From Bacillota bacterium (lineage in GTDB: Bacteria > Bacillota > Clostridia > Acetivibrionales > DSM-1351), in NCBI GenBank assembly GCA_023441625.1, contig JAEZOA010000021.1:1-23231 (forward strand): a stretch of 23,231 nt of DNA. The letters are read 5' to 3'. The notes under the pieces are model-generated. The model saw only the letters and a list, made by a program, of their open reading frames with translations. It did no database searches and was not told where the DNA came from. Both the position numbers and the translations under genes were made by a program. Shown here one piece after another: positions 14,068 to 21,383 of the stretch. Numbering within the stretch: the stretch's first letter is position 1; the number at the start of each line of letters is the position of its first letter.

Positions 14068-16815
14068 TTACTCATTAGCACCACAGCACTTTTTATATTT
14101 TTTGCCACTTCCGCATGGACATGTATCATTTCTTCCCACTCTGTTGTTATTTGTAACTGGTTTCTTAGGCTCATCACCACCAGCAAGGGTTGCATTTACT
14201 GGTTCAGCTACCTTTTCACGCTTAGGTGCATGTTCTTTGTCAATTCTTGACCTCACAAGCAACTTAATTGAATCCTCCTGTATGCTTCGAATCATTTCCT
14301 CAAACATTTGGAAGCCTTCAAATTTATATTCAACAACTGGATCCCTTTGTCCATATGCTCTTAGCCCAATCCCATTTTTGAGTTGATCCATTGCATCTAT
14401 GTGATCCATCCATTTTTCATCAACAATTCTCAGCAGAACTACTCTTTCAAGCTCCCTCATGAGTTCAGGTCCAATCTCATTCTCCTTGAACTCATATATT
14501 TTTTCAACAATTTCCATAAGCTTTTCTTTTAAGTCTTCTTTATCAAAGGATTCCAGCTCATCCTTACTTAATTCTAAGGCACCCTTTGGAAGGAATATGC
14601 TTTCGAGGTAGTTTGTTATGGCATCCCAATCCCACATATCTGCATATTGACTTTCTGTACAGTAATTAGCTATAACACCATCTATAATGCCCTCGAACAT
14701 TTTAATAAAGGAATCTCTAATATTTTCACCATTGAGTACAGTTTTTCTCTGAGAATAGATGATTCCTCTTTGAGTATTCATTACGTCATCATATTGCAAT
14801 ACTCTCTTACGAACATCAAAGTTTCTTCCCTCAACCTTCTTCTGAGCACTTTCTATGGCATTTGTCAGCATCTTGTGTTCAATTGGTTGATTATCTTCTA
14901 AACCTAAGGCCTCTACTATTCTAGTTAATCTATCAGAACCAAAAAGTCTCATCAGGTCATCTTCAAGGGAAATGTAAAATCTTGATGAACCAGGGTCTCC
15001 TTGACGTCCTGAACGCCCTCTCAGCTGATTGTCAATACGTCTTGACTCATGTCTCTCAGTACCTATAATATGAAGCCCACCAGCTTCAAGAACCTTTTCT
15101 TTATCGACGCTAATTAGTTCCTTATATTTCTCATTTAGCTTTTTGAATTGGCTTCTAGCCTCCAAAATAAGCTCGTCGGTTGTATCATTATAGCTAGTAG
15201 ATGCATTTATTAGCTCTTCTGAATAACCCATTTTTCTCATTTCTTGTTTTGCCATATGCTCAGCATTACCACCAAGAACTATATCCGTTCCTCTACCAGC
15301 CATGTTTGTAGCTATAGTAACAGCTCCAAACTTACCTGCTTGAGCGATAATTTCAGCTTCCTTGTCATGGTATTTTGCATTGAGGACTTGATGAACTATG
15401 CCTTTTCTTTTTAATATTAAGCTCAATGCTTCTGACTTTTCAATGGAAATAGTACCAATCAAAACCGGTTGCCCCTTTTTATGGCACTCCACAATATCGT
15501 CGATTACAGCCTCATACTTACCCTTCTCATTTTTATATACAACGTCTGAGTAATCTTTTCTTGCCATATCCTTATTAGTTGGGATAATAATAACATCTAG
15601 TTTATATATTGTATTAAACTCGTCTTCCTCTGTTTGAGCAGTACCTGTCATACCAGCAAGTTTTTCATACATTCTGAAGTAATTCTGGAAGGTAATAGTT
15701 GCAAGCGTCTTACTTTCTCTTTCAACTTTAACGCCTTCTTTTGCTTCTATGGCTTGATGTAACCCATCACTATAACGCCTACCATACATCATTCTTCCGG
15801 TAAACTCATCTACAATTATAACTTCTCCATCTTTAACAACATAATCCTTTTCATTTTTCATTAAGCCATGGGCTTTAAGCGCTTGATTTATATGGTGTGA
15901 AACAGTTATATTCTCTGGATCTGATAGATTTTCGATTCCAAAATATTGCTCTGCCTTTTTTATACCATTTGTAGTTATTACTGTTGTATGTGCCTTCTCA
16001 TCTACAATATAATCCTCATCAAAAACTTCATCTGTGTCTACCTTATCATCCATCTGCTTAATAACCCTTGCCTTTAATTTTAAAGCAAAGGAATTAGCTC
16101 TCTTGTACATGTCGGTAGATTTATCACCCTGTCCTGAAATGATAAGAGGTGTTCTAGCTTCATCAATGAGGATAGAGTCAACCTCATCCACTATCGCAAA
16201 GTTTAAGTCCCTCTGAACCATGTCCTCTTTATAAATAACCATATTATCTCTTAGGTAATCAAAGCCCAATTCATTATTAGTTGCATAGGTAATATCGCAA
16301 TTATATGCAGCACGCCTATCGTCATTGCTCATGTCATGTACTATCAAGCCAACTGTCATACCAAGGAAGGAATAAACCTTACCCATCCACTCACTATCAC
16401 GCCTTGCCAAATAATCATTAACAGTTACAACATGTACTCCTTTCCCTGCAAGGGCATTTAAATATACAGGCAACGTTGCAACAAGGGTTTTACCTTCACC
16501 GGTTTTCATTTCTGATATTCTGCCTTGATGTAAAACAACACCACCGATTAACTGAACACGGAAATGTCTCATACCTAATACTCTTTTAGAAGCTTCACGA
16601 ACTACAGCAAATGCCTCAGGTAAAATATCATTAAGTGTTTCGCCTTTAGCTAAGCGTTCTTTAAATTCAGGAGTTTTTGCCTTTAATTCGGTATCTGTAA
16701 GCTTTTGAAAATCTGATTCAAGTGCCTCAATTTTATCGATTATCGGATAAATCCTCTTTAATTCTCTATCACTATATGACCCTATTATACCTTCAATAAT
16801 ACCTTTAATTCCCAT
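14068..16815 (-). CDS. secA: Preprotein translocase ATPase SecA
   Basis: SecA drives unfolded secretory proteins through the SecYEG channel using ATP. The 915-residue protein has all its parts: Walker A MKTGEGKT (about 97-104), the DEVD box (about 210), FQNYFRMYEKLAGMTGTA, the second nucleotide-binding fold with TNMAGRGTDIVLGG, and QLRGRSGRQGDPGSSRFY. It ends in a zinc-binding tail DTCPCGSGKKYKKCC, which contacts SecB or lipids in other bacteria. GGAGAG seven bases before the ATG at 16815 decides the start; the longer frame begins at TTG without a ribosome site. A TATAAT at 16846-16841 may be its -10. The gene is about 165 bases downstream of a small membrane-protein gene on the same strand. 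Confidence 0.97.
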   Translation of the reverse strand: MGIKGIIEGIIGSYSDRELKRIYPIIDKIEALESDFQKLTDTELKAKTPEFKERLAKGETLNDILPEAFAVVREASKRVLGMRHFRVQLIGGVVLHQGRISEMKTGEGKTLVATLPVYLNALAGKGVHVVTVNDYLARRDSEWMGKVYSFLGMTVGLIVHDMSNDDRRAAYNCDITYATNNELGFDYLRDNMVIYKEDMVQRDLNFAIVDEVDSILIDEARTPLIISGQGDKSTDMYKRANSFALKLKARVIKQMDDKVDTDEVFDEDYIVDEKAHTTVITTNGIKKAEQYFGIENLSDPENITVSHHINQALKAHGLMKNEKDYVVKDGEVIIVDEFTGRMMYGRRYSDGLHQAIEAKEGVKVERESKTLATITFQNYFRMYEKLAGMTGTAQTEEDEFNTIYKLDVIIIPTNKDMARKDYSDVVYKNEKGKYEAVIDDIVECHKKGQPVLIGTISIEKSEALSLILKRKGIVHQVLNAKYHDKEAEIIAQAGKFGAVTIATNMAGRGTDIVLGGNAEHMAKQEMRKMGYSEELINASTSYNDTTDELILEARSQFKKLNEKYKELISVDKEKVLEAGGLHIIGTERHESRRIDNQLRGRSGRQGDPGSSRFYISLEDDLMRLFGSDRLTRIVEALGLEDNQPIEHKMLTNAIESAQKKVEGRNFDVRKRVLQYDDVMNTQRGIIYSQRKTVLNGENIRDSFIKMFEGIIDGVIANYCTESQYADMWDWDAITNYLESIFLPKGALELSKDELESFDKEDLKEKLMEIVEKIYEFKENEIGPELMRELERVVLLRIVDEKWMDHIDAMDQLKNGIGLRAYGQRDPVVEYKFEGFQMFEEMIRSIQEDSIKLLVRSRIDKEHAPKREKVAEPVNATLAGGDEPKKPVTNNNRVGRNDTCPCGSGKKYKKCCGANE

Positions 16816-16979
16816 AATATTACTCTCCAATCACTATTTTATTATAAATTCAATCATAAAAATACTTATCCATGGCCATAATACCCTTATCTACCACAAT
16901 AAAGTGAAAATATTTGTAGTAAAGGTAGACATTGGATAAACAAAACCTTATAAAATAACAAGATTATTATTTGGTGAAT

Positions 16980-17381
16980 TTAGCAATAAGCTGGTGGTGA
17001 AGAATCAGTAAGACTTAACAAGGCACGCCTTGTGATAAATGATATATTATTATCTAAAAGAATTATAAACACTACAAAAATAGCCAAAGCTACTATTTGA
17101 CCGCTAATCCACAAAAATTCCATGTTGTTATTTTGTGCTTTTGAATTAATAGAATCTTGAGAAAGGAATTTATAAAAGGACACTGGCGTACCTTTTTTAT
17201 CTAATAATTCTAATCTTTTAGCACTAAAACCTGAGATAGCATTCCTGCTATCTTGCTGCATCATATCTAAATTGGATAAATTAACCAAGTAGTAATCAAT
17301 TAAGCTTGGAGAATAATAAGCTCCACTTTCATATGTCAAGGAAGAAATTATTATTAAGCTTAAAAACAATTTTCTAAACAT
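16980..17381 (-). CDS. Small two-helix membrane protein coupled to yerC
   Basis: I do not recognise this 133-residue protein. It opens with a signal-like hydrophobic segment (FRKLFLSLIIISSLTYESGA). About 70 polar residues follow, presumably outside the cell. A second membrane segment (about 90-108, GQIVALAIFVVFIILLD) and a short basic C-terminus end in SPPAYC. Its start lies five bases after the yerC stop, and its ribosome site (AAGGAAGAG) overlaps the end of yerC, so translation is probably coupled. A role with the TrpR-like regulator cannot be inferred beyond co-expression. Confidence 0.7.
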   Translation of the reverse strand: MFRKLFLSLIIISSLTYESGAYYSPSLIDYYLVNLSNLDMMQQDSRNAISGFSAKRLELLDKKGTPVSFYKFLSQDSINSKAQNNNMEFLWISGQIVALAIFVVFIILLDNNISFITRRALLSLTDSSPPAYC

Positions 17382-17386
17382 ATCTG

Positions 17387-17683
17387 TTACTCTTCCTTTT
17401 CTTTAAGTCTGTCCAGAACAAGATTATATCCATCAGCACCATAAACTAAACATCTATTAACACGACTAATAGTTGCAGTACTAGCACCAGTCTTCTCACA
17501 AATATCAGTATAGGTTTTCTTTTCTCGAAGCATCTTCGCAACCTCGAGTCTTTGAGCTAAAGCCTTTATCTCAGCAATTGTAGAAATGTCTTCAAAAAAT
17601 TTATAACATTCTTCTCTATTCTTTAATAGTAATATAGCATCAAAAAGACTATCTGTATGCTCATCTCTTAACTTGGAATTCAT
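17387..17683 (-). CDS. yerC: YerC/YecD family TrpR-like regulator
   Basis: The 98-residue helical protein matches the YerC/YecD family. Its first half (LFDAILLLKNREECYKFFED) has the family's opening, then LAQRLEVAKMLREKKTYTDI leads into a TrpR-type helix-turn-helix (TGASTATISRVNRCL, about 64-78). TrpR relatives bind operator DNA as dimers, with tryptophan as corepressor in the enterobacterial case; the ligand of YerC is not established. Length is normal. A strong promoter (17745-17773) lies upstream, with a perfect TTAACGTTAA palindrome inside the expected leader, which suggests autoregulation. It is the first gene of a unit with the 16980 gene. Confidence 0.92.
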   Translation of the reverse strand: MNSKLRDEHTDSLFDAILLLKNREECYKFFEDISTIAEIKALAQRLEVAKMLREKKTYTDICEKTGASTATISRVNRCLVYGADGYNLVLDRLKEKEE

Positions 17684-17719
17684 TTTCGAAAGCTCCTAAC
17701 ACCAAAGTAAATTAATGTA

Positions 17720-17729
17720 TTAACGTTAA
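17720..17729. promoter_or_regulatory. TTAACGTTAA palindrome, possible YerC operator
   Basis: This perfect ten-base palindrome lies about ten bases downstream of the predicted yerC transcription start. A degenerate half (TTAATGTA) sits just left of it. Its GTTAAC part recalls the core of the enterobacterial trp operator (CTAGTTAACTAG), and YerC is a TrpR relative. Confidence 0.4.
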
Positions 17730-17744
17730 CTCCTTTATAGTGAT

Positions 17745-17773
17745 ACAATAACAGTTTTTTAAAAAACAGTCAA
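17745..17773 (-). promoter_or_regulatory. Promoter of yerC
   Basis: On the minus strand, TTGACT (17773-17768) and TATTGT (17750-17745) are separated by exactly 17 bases, with an A/T-rich spacer. The fit to a sigma-A promoter is good. Confidence 0.7.
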
Positions 17774-17868
17774 GGTTGATAGTTTCAAAGATTTTTCCTC
17801 AAAGATTTTTTATAAATAAAACTTTAAAAAATTTTTAAATTTTTACTGAAAAATAATATTTTTTAGAA

Positions 17869-17874
17869 TATAAT
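17869..17874 (+). promoter_or_regulatory. Likely -10 box of the PilZ gene
   Basis: A perfect TATAAT stands 58 bases before the ATG in a very AT-rich stretch. No convincing -35 is seen. A 12-base direct repeat (TCAAAGATTTTT, twice, 14-15 bases apart near 17787) lies further upstream. Confidence 0.35.
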
Positions 17875-17932
17875 GTAATAAAGTATATTCATTATGTGAA
17901 ACTTTTAATACTATTCGATTTGGAGATACTTT

Positions 17933-18646
17933 ATGGATGCCAATAAAATAAAATTAGGAACAAAATTTGAAATTGAAATAATCGATAACAGTCTTAATAA
18001 TAATAGTCCTTCAATTAACTACTCTAGTCAATTAATTGATATTATCGATTCAAAGACCATCAGTGTTGTAGCGCCTATGAATGAGGGCAGGTATAAATAC
18101 CTCACCATTGGTTTAAATTTACTTGTCTATTTCATAAATGATAGACAGGAACTTTTATATTTTAAGGCAACTGTTAAAGGGCATAGAAAAAATGGACCTT
18201 TGGATGCATTTGATTTAACTATAGCCAGTGAACTCAGTAAGATTCAGAGGCGAACATATTATAGGCTAGAGGCAGCTCTTAGTTGCCAGTATTTAATTGT
18301 AAGTGAACAACTGCTTAGTACTGACAAACTTGAATTTTCCACAATAAATGAAGCAGCTTTAAAAACAGCCTTTACCAAAAATATAAGTGGAAATGGGTTT
18401 TGTATAACTCTTGATAATCCCCTTGATGCTGGTACTATTTTGGACGTAACAATAAACTTAGAAGATACCGCATTAATCAGGGTAATAGCCCAAGTAATAA
18501 GGTCAATTCATTCAGAAAGTAAGAAATACGAGGTGGGTTTGCACTTTTTAAAAATAGAGCCCCATGACTCTTATATTCTGACAAAGTACATATTTGAAAA
18601 GCAAAGGGTTATTTTAAGGAATACAATGAAAGCAAGGCTAAGTTAA
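17933..18646 (+). CDS. PilZ-domain c-di-GMP receptor, YcgR-like
   Basis: The 237-residue protein has an N-terminal YcgR-N/PilZN-like beta domain (about 1-100) and a C-terminal PilZ domain (about 105-225). Both c-di-GMP-binding motifs are intact: RRTYYR (RxxxR class) at the domain border and NISGNG (N/DxSxxG) near 150. Proteins of this layout bind c-di-GMP and, in other bacteria, slow the flagellar motor (YcgR, YpfA) or control surface behaviour. TGGAG before the ATG sets the start. The gene is divergent from yerC and convergent with dinB, with no flagellar genes nearby. It shares a terminator hairpin with dinB. Confidence 0.92.
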   Translation: MDANKIKLGTKFEIEIIDNSLNNNSPSINYSSQLIDIIDSKTISVVAPMNEGRYKYLTIGLNLLVYFINDRQELLYFKATVKGHRKNGPLDAFDLTIASELSKIQRRTYYRLEAALSCQYLIVSEQLLSTDKLEFSTINEAALKTAFTKNISGNGFCITLDNPLDAGTILDVTINLEDTALIRVIAQVIRSIHSESKKYEVGLHFLKIEPHDSYILTKYIFEKQRVILRNTMKARLS

Positions 18647-18662
18647 ATTAGCTTTGCTTTTT
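18629..18662. terminator. Terminator overlapping both PilZ and dinB ends
   Basis: AAGCAA-g-GCTAA pairs with TTAGC-t-TTGCTT around a six-base loop, and five T residues follow on the plus strand. The hairpin contains the stop codons of both converging genes. Confidence 0.85.
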
Positions 18663-19850
18663 AATTTGTATTGCTCTACTGACAGCGTTTGTTCCAAGTT
18701 TACTGCGTATAGAATCTATAGCTTTTTCGAGCTTTTCTTCCTTTTGAGAAGCATTGAAATCTTTATCAAAAATATCTGTTTGGTCAAAAAGCGATAGCTG
18801 TGCACAAGAGCAATCTTGTTCAAAGCCGGTTATACTAACTCCAACTAGACGAACTGGTTTTATACTGTTCCAATTTCTCTTTAGAAGTACAAAACCTTTT
18901 TCATATATATCCTTTGTTAAGCACGTTGGCTCCACACTTGTTTGCCTTGTTATAGTCTGAAAATCAGAGAACTTAATAGTAATTTGAATAGTTCGTGCCT
19001 TCTTATTGTTTTTTCTTGCATCAAAGCCTACCTCTTCACACATTTCACGAAAAATAGACCTTACATCCTCTATATTTACTGCATCCTCTTTAAGTGTTGC
19101 AGAACGTCCAATAGACTTCATCTCACCAGATACACGGGGTGCTACAGGTGATTCATCAATACCATTTGCCAGTCTTTGCAGCTCTATTGCCTGCTTTCCA
19201 AAAATCTGAATCAGTGCTTTAGATTTATAACGAGCCAGATCTCCAATTGTGTTTATGCCTATATTATTTAGTTTTGAACCTGTTTGCTTACCTATACCAT
19301 ATAAATCAGTTACCGGTAGTGGCCAAAGCTTTGTTTGAATATCCTTTAACCATAGTTCGGTAATGCCCATTGGTTTTTTTATTTCTGATGCAATCTTTGA
19401 AAGAAGCTTATTTTCAGAAATACCAATTGAGCACCATAGTCCTAAGCAGTCACTAATTTCATTCATTATCCTTTGAGCCGCCTCAATCGGGGTTCCAAAA
19501 AGTCTTTCTGTTCCCGTCATATCCAGCCAAGCTTCATCAATGCTATTTTTTTCAACAATGGGAGAGTAATTACCAAGTAGCTTCATAACTTCCCGAGAGT
19601 TAGCTTCATAAAAATGATGATCAGGTGGTACAAGTATTAGGCTAGGGCAAAGCTTAAGTGCCTGATGTATAACCATTGTTGTTTTAATACCATATTTTCT
19701 CGCTTCATAATTGGCAGCAAGAACTATACCCGACCTATTCTTAGGATCGCCAGCTACCGCAGCTGGCTTACCTACTAAATCAGGGTTTCTTGTCATTTCA
19801 CAGCTTATAAAAAAAGCATTCATATCAACTAAAAAAACTACTCGTTGCAT
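18648..19850 (-). CDS. dinB: DNA polymerase IV (Y-family translesion polymerase)
   Basis: The 400-residue enzyme copies past damaged template bases. Y-family motifs are present: FLVDMNAFFISCE at the start (metal-binding D9, with a steric-gate Phe shortly after), NYEARKYGIKTTM in the fingers, and the catalytic SIDEAWLD near 105. Helix-hairpin-helix residues follow (DLYGIGKQTGSKLNNIGINT), then the little-finger domain. QLSLF near residue 360 is a canonical beta-clamp-binding motif, and about 35 more residues follow it. MNAFFISC differs from the commoner MDAFFASV. AAAGGAG eight bases before the ATG at 19850 fixes the start; the longer frame would begin inside the leader. It lies downstream of rplT, and its leader carries the 39-bp hairpin repeat. 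Confidence 0.93.
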   Translation of the reverse strand: MQRVVFLVDMNAFFISCEMTRNPDLVGKPAAVAGDPKNRSGIVLAANYEARKYGIKTTMVIHQALKLCPSLILVPPDHHFYEANSREVMKLLGNYSPIVEKNSIDEAWLDMTGTERLFGTPIEAAQRIMNEISDCLGLWCSIGISENKLLSKIASEIKKPMGITELWLKDIQTKLWPLPVTDLYGIGKQTGSKLNNIGINTIGDLARYKSKALIQIFGKQAIELQRLANGIDESPVAPRVSGEMKSIGRSATLKEDAVNIEDVRSIFREMCEEVGFDARKNNKKARTIQITIKFSDFQTITRQTSVEPTCLTKDIYEKGFVLLKRNWNSIKPVRLVGVSITGFEQDCSCAQLSLFDQTDIFDKDFNASQKEEKLEKAIDSIRSKLGTNAVSRAIQIKKQS

Positions 19851-19869
19851 ATGCAACTCTCCTTTGGCA

Positions 19870-19908
19870 AAACAACGCAAGTTGGCAAGCCAACATTGCT
19901 TATGTTAA
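19870..19908 (-). repeat. 39-bp hairpin repeat, copy in the dinB leader
   Basis: It is identical over 39 bases to 22792-22830. On the transcribed minus strand, GCAAtGTTGG and CCAACTTGC pair with one bulged base around CUUG closed by G-C, a known very stable RNA tetraloop. It ends 19 bases before the dinB ATG, just ahead of the ribosome site. Confidence 0.9.
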
Positions 19909-19911
19909 TTC

Positions 19912-19935
19912 AAAAAGGAGCCCAAAATGGACTCC
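19912..19935 (-). terminator. Terminator of the infC-rpmI-rplT operon
   Basis: On the minus strand, GGAGTCC pairs with GGGCTCC (one G-U pair) around ATTTT, and five T residues follow. It lies 23 bases after the rplT stop, before dinB. Confidence 0.85.
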
Positions 19936-19957
19936 CTAGCACTACATTATTTTCAAT

Positions 19958-20311
19958 TTATTTTGCAGCCTTTGCCATCTCAGTGAGCTGAGCAAATCCA
20001 TCTGCATCATTTACTGCCATATCAGCAAGAACTTTTCTATTAAGCTCTATTCCTGACTTTTTCAAACCACTGATAAATCTGCTATATGATAAACCATTAA
20101 TTCTTGCAGCCGCATTTATTCTAGCTATCCAAAGCTGTCTAAAATCTCTCTTTTTTAATCTTCTATCATTGTAAGCATAGTTACCAGATTTCATAACAGC
20201 TTGTTTTGCCATTTTAAAGAGCTTGCTCTTTGCTCCAAAATATCCTTTTGCAAGTTTTAACATTTTTCTACGTCTTGTACGAGTTCTCATCGCACCTTTT
20301 ACTCTTGCCAT
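19958..20311 (-). CDS. rplT: 50S ribosomal protein L20
   Basis: The 117-residue basic protein is typical of L20: ARVKGAMRTRTRRRKMLKLAKGYFGAKSK at the start binds 23S rRNA, and AARINGLSYSRFISGL lies in the globular half. L20 is an early assembly protein. In Firmicutes it also represses its own operon by binding the leader mRNA. AAGGAGG nine bases before the ATG fixes the start. It is the last gene of infC-rpmI-rplT, 17 bases after rpmI, with a terminator just beyond. Confidence 0.98.
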   Translation of the reverse strand: MARVKGAMRTRTRRRKMLKLAKGYFGAKSKLFKMAKQAVMKSGNYAYNDRRLKKRDFRQLWIARINAAARINGLSYSRFISGLKKSGIELNRKVLADMAVNDADGFAQLTEMAKAAK

Positions 20312-20328
20312 AAACCTTGTCCTCCTTC

Positions 20329-20526
20329 TTATTTATATGGAATAAGTTTTTTAACTGTAGCAGCGTCTGCAGCTGAAAGGTATGCACCTAATCTATGGTG
20401 CTTCTTAGCCTTTGTAGCCTTAGATACAAGTCTATGGCTTCTCCATGCATGCCCACATTTAATCTTTCCATTTGCTGTAACCCTAAATCTTTTCTTTGAT
20501 GCACTATGTGTTTTTAACTTTGGCAT
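20329..20526 (-). CDS. rpmI: 50S ribosomal protein L35
   Basis: The 65-residue basic protein has the L35 signature PKLKTHSASKKRFRVTANGK near the start and ends in VKKLIPYK. It is a small structural protein of the large subunit. GGAGG eight bases upstream sets the ATG. It lies between infC and rplT in the standard order, 17 bases from each. Confidence 0.98.
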   Translation of the reverse strand: MPKLKTHSASKKRFRVTANGKIKCGHAWRSHRLVSKATKAKKHHRLGAYLSAADAATVKKLIPYK

Positions 20527-20543
20527 AAATTTCTCCTCCTGTT

Positions 20544-21056
20544 CTACTGCTTTGGATTAAGTATCATTATCATACTTTTGCCTTCAAGTTTTGGTCTCTT
20601 CTCAACAACTCCAACATCTTTTAATGCTTCTGCAAACTTATCAAGAATCTCGTTACCTATTGAGGTGTAATGCATCTCTCGCCCTCTAAATCTAATAGAT
20701 ACCTTTACCTTGTCTCCACTTTTTAAGAATTTGTAAGCATTCTTAACTTTGAATTCAAAATCATGGTCTTCTATAGAAGGCGAAAATCTGACTTCCTTAA
20801 TATTTATGATCTTCTGATTCTTTCTAGCTTCTTTCTCTTTCTTGGCAAGTTCAAACAAATATTTGCCATAATCCATAATCTTGCAAACAGGTGGTACTCC
20901 CTGTGGAGCAATCTTTACCAAGTCGAGATTTTTTGAGATAGCAAGGTTTTGTGCATCCTTAATTGCAGTAATACCAAGCATGGTACCATCAGCATCTATA
21001 AGTCTGACTTCCTTATCCCGAATATCCTCATTGATCATTAATTCATTTTTGCTAAT
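20544..21056 (-). CDS. infC: Translation initiation factor IF-3, probable AUU start
   Basis: IF-3 binds the 30S subunit, keeps subunits apart and checks initiator tRNA and start codon. The N-domain (INEDIRDKEVRLIDADG), lysine-rich linker (FELAKKEKEARKNQK) and C-domain (IKEVRFSP, VSIRFRGREMHY) are all present. The frame is open to a GTG at 21065, but that codon is one base from GGAGG and cannot be used easily. ATT at 21056 lies eight bases after GGAGG and begins the family's SK-INE sequence, giving 170 residues. An AUU start is the known infC peculiarity that lets IF-3 limit its own translation. ATG at 21038 is the other candidate but has no ribosome site. Confidence 0.93.
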   Translation of the reverse strand: MSKNELMINEDIRDKEVRLIDADGTMLGITAIKDAQNLAISKNLDLVKIAPQGVPPVCKIMDYGKYLFELAKKEKEARKNQKIINIKEVRFSPSIEDHDFEFKVKNAYKFLKSGDKVKVSIRFRGREMHYTSIGNEILDKFAEALKDVGVVEKRPKLEGKSMIMILNPKQ

Positions 21057-21307
21057 AACTGACACCTCCGTATTTAATAGGCAAGAAGATTCACTTCAAG
21101 TCCGACAGTAATAAATTGCAGAAACTTAGCTTGTGCTAAATACTTAGCTCTAGCTGCACTTATGCTTTTTTAAGTATAAAAAAAGTGGATAGAAGAAAGT
21201 ATCCACAATAATGTCAGTCTTGAACGTAAAAACGTATTAGAAACCGATATTTACCCTACAAATCAATGTTCGTTAGGTGAGAAGTGGAAAACTTCTTCTT
21301 GTTTTGC
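21057..21307 (-). ncRNA. Long infC leader with attenuator (L20-leader type)
   Basis: About 250 bases separate the predicted transcription start from infC. The leader opens with a hairpin (AGAAGT/ACTTCT) and ends its first half in a strong terminator at 21177-21206. Firmicutes control infC-rpmI-rplT through an L20-binding leader that ends transcription early, and the position and content here fit. I have not matched the detailed L20-binding fold. Confidence 0.65.
21177..21206 (-). terminator. Attenuator terminator inside the infC leader
   Basis: GTGGATA pairs perfectly with TATCCAC around an eight-base loop and is followed by seven T residues on the minus strand. It stands about 100 bases after the promoter and 120 before the coding region, where it can only act as an attenuator. 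Confidence 0.88.
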
Positions 21308-21313
21308 ATTAAT

Positions 21314-21342
21314 ATAATACCAAAAACATTTTTGTTTGTCAA
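21314..21342 (-). promoter_or_regulatory. Strong promoter of infC-rpmI-rplT
   Basis: TTGACA (21342-21337) is perfect, the spacer is 17 bases, and the -10 is TATTAT (21319-21314). This is the best sigma-A promoter in the window. Confidence 0.88.
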
Positions 21343-21383
21343 ATTTATTTTTATATCTTATAAGCTCTTCTAAGCTACTCTCT

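Noticed and set aside
14068..16830. SecA start at 16830
   Set aside because: That codon is TTG without a ribosome site, while ATG at 16815 has GGAGAG seven bases upstream.
17780..17815. TCAAAGATTTTT direct repeat as an operator
   Set aside because: The pair is short and AT-rich in an AT-rich promoter region, with no symmetry or matching site elsewhere.
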